Of a stretch of 64,000 bases of DNA, positions 60,798 through 64,000 are shown in pieces. The notes below the pieces were generated by a model. It was not told where the DNA came from and did no database searches. It worked only from the letters and a program-made list of their open reading frames with translations. Position numbers and translations under genes: made by a program. How positions within the stretch are numbered: the stretch's first letter is position 1; the number at the start of each line of letters is the position of its first letter. Source of the stretch: an uncultured Candidatus Melainabacteria bacterium (GTDB taxonomy: Bacteria > Cyanobacteriota > Vampirovibrionia > Gastranaerophilales > Gastranaerophilaceae); NCBI GenBank assembly GCA_949841365.1, contig CATKZI010000004.1, positions 64,959-128,958 of the forward strand. The letters run 5' to 3'.

Positions 60798-61778
60798 ATG
60801 AGAACAGCTGTTATTTGTGGTGAAAAAATTATAGTAAAAAGTACCCCGTCAATAACTTTAGATGGCAGAGAAGGCGCAATCGTAAAAGTGTTGGGATGCG
60901 GTTTGTGCGGGTCTGATATTGTAAAATTTGTACATAAGATTTCAAAAAACGGAACGGTTTTGGGTCATGAAATTGTTGCGCAAATTGTTGAAATAAATTC
61001 TAAAACAGATTTTAAAATCGGAGATACAATTGTAACTTCGCATCATATACCTTGCGGAAAATGTGTTTATTGCAGACATGGAAATGTTTCAATGTGTGAA
61101 CATTTTAAAGCGACTAATATTCGCCCCGGAGGATTTTCTGAATTAGTTTATTTATCTGAAGAACATCTTGAAAATGTCGCGCATTTAAAACCTGAAAATC
61201 TTACAGAAGTTGAAGCTTCTTTTTATGAACCTTTAGGCTGTATCGTAAGAGCTGTAAAACGTGCCAATCTTATGACTGGCGATAAGGTGCTTGTCGTTGG
61301 ACTGGGTTCTATAGGGATTTTGACTGCACAGGCGTTAAAAGCTTGCGGTGCAAATGTCGTCGGATGCGATCTCTTGCCAAAAAGAATTGAAGTTTTGCGA
61401 AACCTCGGGATTGATGCAGTTGATGTGAGAGAATTGTCGGGTGAATTTGATGGTATATTTATGACATCAGGTGCTGACAAGGCTATTGATACGGCTTTAA
61501 AACATGTCAGAAACGGCGGTAAAATTCTTGTATTCTCAAGCACACCGTCAGAAATGTCAGCTTATGCAAATAATGAAATTTATTACAGAGAATTAACCGT
61601 TATGGGAAGCTATTCACCGTCACCTGCTGATTTGAAAGATTCTCTTGAACTTTTGAGAACAGGTAAAGTTAAGGTCAGCGGAATTTCTACAGAATACAAG
61701 CTTGATGATATTCAACAGGCTTTTGATGATACTATGTCAAATAAAATTATGAAAGCGTATATAAAAATAAAGGAATAA
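60798..61778 (+). CDS. Zinc-dependent alcohol/sugar dehydrogenase (MDR family), copy 1
   Basis: GCGLCGSDIVKF, GHEIVAQI, CGKCVYCRHGNVSMCEH, GLGSIGILTAQALKACGA. Confidence 0.9.
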   Translation: MRTAVICGEKIIVKSTPSITLDGREGAIVKVLGCGLCGSDIVKFVHKISKNGTVLGHEIVAQIVEINSKTDFKIGDTIVTSHHIPCGKCVYCRHGNVSMCEHFKATNIRPGGFSELVYLSEEHLENVAHLKPENLTEVEASFYEPLGCIVRAVKRANLMTGDKVLVVGLGSIGILTAQALKACGANVVGCDLLPKRIEVLRNLGIDAVDVRELSGEFDGIFMTSGADKAIDTALKHVRNGGKILVFSSTPSEMSAYANNEIYYRELTVMGSYSPSPADLKDSLELLRTGKVKVSGISTEYKLDDIQQAFDDTMSNKIMKAYIKIKE

Positions 61779-61781
61779 ACA

Positions 61782-62813
61782 ATGCGTGCTATACAATATT
61801 ACGGACCGCAAAATATAAAATATGAAGAAGTTTCGGTAAAACCGCCTCAAGAAGGTGAAATTGTCGTAAAAGTTATGTCTGCTTTGACTTGCGGAACTGA
61901 TGTAAAAACCTTTAGACGCGGTCATCCCGTACTTATTAAATCCGTTCCGTCAGGTTTCGGACACGAGTTTTCAGGAATTGTTGATAAAGTCGGCAAAGGT
62001 GTCGAAAACGTAAAAGTTGGTGACAGAGTTGTTTGTGCAAATTCTGCGCCTTGCGGACACTGTTTTTACTGCAGGCATGAGGAATATAACTTGTGCGAAA
62101 ATCTTGATTTACTTAATGGCGCTTATGCAGAGTATATAACAGTTCCTGCCCGTATTGTTAAGGAAAATACACTTATTTTGCCTGACGATTTAAGCTTTGA
62201 TAAAGCTGCATTTTGTGAACCTTTAGCAAATGTTGTTCACGGTGTTGAAAGAACAGGTATTAAAGAAGGGCAGACTGTCGGGATTATCGGTATAGGACCA
62301 ATCGGGCTTATGTTTGCTCGCCTTGCTAAACTGAAAGGTGCTAATGTCATAGTTGCTGGCAGAAATCCCATGAAACTTAAGCTGGCTGATGAATTTGCTC
62401 ATGCTGATGAAATTATTGATTTGACCAGATACCCAAATCCTGAAAAAATCTTTAAAGAATATACTGAAGAACACAGAGGACTTGATGTTGCAGTAGAATG
62501 TGTAGGATTGCCTGAAATTTGGGAAAGAATTTTCTCTTGCGTTCGCCCGGGTGGTACGGTTCATTTCTTTGGCGGATGTAAATCAGGTTCTACGGTTACG
62601 TTTGACACGACAAAAATGCATTACGGCGACATAAAACTTATGAGTGTATTTCACCATACTCCAAAGTATTTTAGAATGGCTCTGGATTATATCGCATCAG
62701 GTGAAGTTGAAGTTGAAAAGCTTATAACAGATACGCTTCCGCTTGAAAAAGTTGAATATGCCATGCAGCAGCATATTGACGGAAAAGCCATTAAGTTTCT
62801 AATAAAACCATAA
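61782..62813 (+). CDS. Zinc-dependent alcohol/sugar dehydrogenase (MDR family), copy 2
   Basis: LTCGTDVKTF, GHEFSGIVDKVG, CGHCFYCRHEEYNLCEN, GIGPIGLMFARLAKLKGA. Confidence 0.92.
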   Translation: MRAIQYYGPQNIKYEEVSVKPPQEGEIVVKVMSALTCGTDVKTFRRGHPVLIKSVPSGFGHEFSGIVDKVGKGVENVKVGDRVVCANSAPCGHCFYCRHEEYNLCENLDLLNGAYAEYITVPARIVKENTLILPDDLSFDKAAFCEPLANVVHGVERTGIKEGQTVGIIGIGPIGLMFARLAKLKGANVIVAGRNPMKLKLADEFAHADEIIDLTRYPNPEKIFKEYTEEHRGLDVAVECVGLPEIWERIFSCVRPGGTVHFFGGCKSGSTVTFDTTKMHYGDIKLMSVFHHTPKYFRMALDYIASGEVEVEKLITDTLPLEKVEYAMQQHIDGKAIKFLIKP

Positions 62814-62844
62814 AAGAAAGACCGATTTTAAATCGGTCTTTTTA
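62814..62844 (+). terminator. terminator
   Basis: aaagaccgattttaaatcggtcttttt. Confidence 0.8.
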
Positions 62845-63120
62845 ATAAGTAAAGCTCTCTTACTTCTATTTCACTGCGCGTAATCGTTGCGCTTCTATAC
62901 CTGCGTCCGCATTAATCATCTTGGCAGACGCCATTGCCATATTTCGGCGTTTTCTCGCTCCTCTTAATATAAATTCCACACTTTCGCATATATTACACGA
63001 CGGGGATATTATCTTTTTTAACATATATTATTTCTCCATAAATTTCTGATTACATGTTTTATATCGGAAGGTCTGTGAGAAAACTTTAATAATTTGAGAG
63101 ATTTGTTACAAAATTGCAAC

Positions 63121-63158
63121 AAAAAACGAGCCTTAAGTTTAAGACTCGTTTTTTTATT
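63121..63158 (-). terminator. terminator of rpmA transcript
   Basis: aaaaaacgagccttaagtttaagactcgttttttt. Confidence 0.8.
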
Positions 63159-63169
63159 TTTTTTATTCA

Positions 63170-63424
63170 CTATACAGCGTAAACGCTAACTTGTTTTCTG
63201 TCGCGTCTGTGTGCTTCAAATTTTACTTGACCGTCAATCAAAGCATACAATGTATCATCTGAACCGATACCTACGTTGTTGCCCGGGTGAACTTTTGTTC
63301 CGCGTTGACGAACTAGAATGTTACCGGCTTTAACGATTTCACCGCCGAATTTTTTAACGCCTAAACGCTTCGCTTCTGAATCACGTCCGTTACGGGTAGA
63401 TCCCATACCTTTCTTATGTGCCAT
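63170..63424 (-). CDS. rpmA: 50S ribosomal protein L27
   Basis: [65 protein letters not shown] aggaga before this ATG. Confidence 0.97.
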   Translation of the reverse strand: MAHKKGMGSTRNGRDSEAKRLGVKKFGGEIVKAGNILVRQRGTKVHPGNNVGIGSDDTLYALIDGQVKFEAHRRDRKQVSVYAV

Positions 63425-63568
63425 TTTATTATTCTCCTGTACTACGTACGTAGACACTGCTTACGATTATTTAAGTTGCGCCTGCATACTTGTTTTGTAT
63501 CACTTTTACCAATAATTTTGTTATCGGCTTTTCTTAGTTTGACGCACTCGGTGCTGTGCACCTCGCAT

Positions 63569-63919
63569 CTATTCTGCTTCTGCTGCAGTTTCTGCTTTTT
63601 TCTGAGCTGATGTTCTGATTTTAGAAATCATTACTCTTGTAAAGCCTTGTCTGTGACCTTGTTTTTTTCTGTAACCTTTTTTAGGTCTTTGTTTATAAAC
63701 GATTACTTTTTTAGCTTTGTCATGTTTTACGATTGTACCTTCAGCAGATGCACCTGCAACGTAAGGTTGACCTACTTTAGATTTTTTACCGTTTACAATC
63801 ATTACAACTTTGTCAAATACTACTTTAGCGTTTTCTTCGCCTTCTAATAATTCAACATCAAGGTATCTTCCTTCTTCAACCTGATATTGTTTTCCGCCTG
63901 TTTCTACAATTGCGAACAT
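63569..63919 (-). CDS. rplU: 50S ribosomal protein L21
   Basis: MFAIVETGGKQYQVEEGRYLDVELLEGEE...KRPKKGYRKKQGHRQGFTRVMI-type C-terminus. Confidence 0.97.
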   Translation of the reverse strand: MFAIVETGGKQYQVEEGRYLDVELLEGEENAKVVFDKVVMIVNGKKSKVGQPYVAGASAEGTIVKHDKAKKVIVYKQRPKKGYRKKQGHRQGFTRVMISKIRTSAQKKAETAAEAE

Positions 63920-64000
63920 TTTCTTTTCCTTTCTTTTGGGTTTCGTACCCCGTGGGGTTTATCAACGATTTACCGCATACTAATACATCAATAATTATCT

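Noticed and set aside
63425-63457. N-terminal extension on L27 ([11 protein letters not shown]) suggesting a Prp-cleaved L27
   Set aside because: A good RBS (aggaga) sits right before the internal ATG giving canonical MAHKKG, and the extension lacks the known Prp cleavage motif; no prp gene between rplU and rpmA.

Overview
AT-rich bacterial chromosomal window with about 64 protein-coding genes, three tRNAs (Lys-TTT, Pro-TGG, Leu-TAG) and many short intrinsic terminators. Gene content suggests a fermentative Gram-negative-type anaerobe: trimeric [FeFe]-hydrogenase hydABC, LpxK, an MlaD-like protein, a TpsB/FhaC-like porin, a Pmp-like autotransporter, and type II secretion/type IV pilus-like genes. 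It resembles gut Vampirovibrionia/Gastranaerophilales ('Melainabacteria'); this taxonomy is inference. Most of the window is ordinary housekeeping. The main unexplained signal is a dispersed, directional DNA motif: TC + a 10-nt G tract + C, then 2-4 nt, then TNTRNGC. Five copies fit (4036, 9989, 32777, 45362, 57304), and a sixth degenerate tract lies at 14169. All six have the G-rich strand on the + strand whatever the host gene's orientation, and all six tracts are exactly 10 nt long, including two interrupted by a T. They sit inside surface-related genes: three prepilins, a Pmp-like autotransporter, an acyltransferase, and the N-terminus of a glycogen-synthase-like protein. In all three prepilins the tract puts the start codon and the FTLAEVLITLG pilin body in different frames, each needing exactly +1 nt. 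In the autotransporter and acyltransferase the 10-nt tract keeps the frame open. This suggests a coordinated phase-variation (or programmed frameshift) system built on a mobile or polar G10 cassette. Other observations: a 16-bp duplication of the tRNA-Lys 3' end, a tRNA-Leu remnant interrupted by a hairpin, small genes missing from the ORF track (rubredoxin, a 31-aa membrane microprotein), tandem atypical thymidylate-kinase paralogues, a rare 12-bp palindrome, and a recurrent N-terminal 'FTG' motif. All calls come from reading the sequence; no database searches were run.
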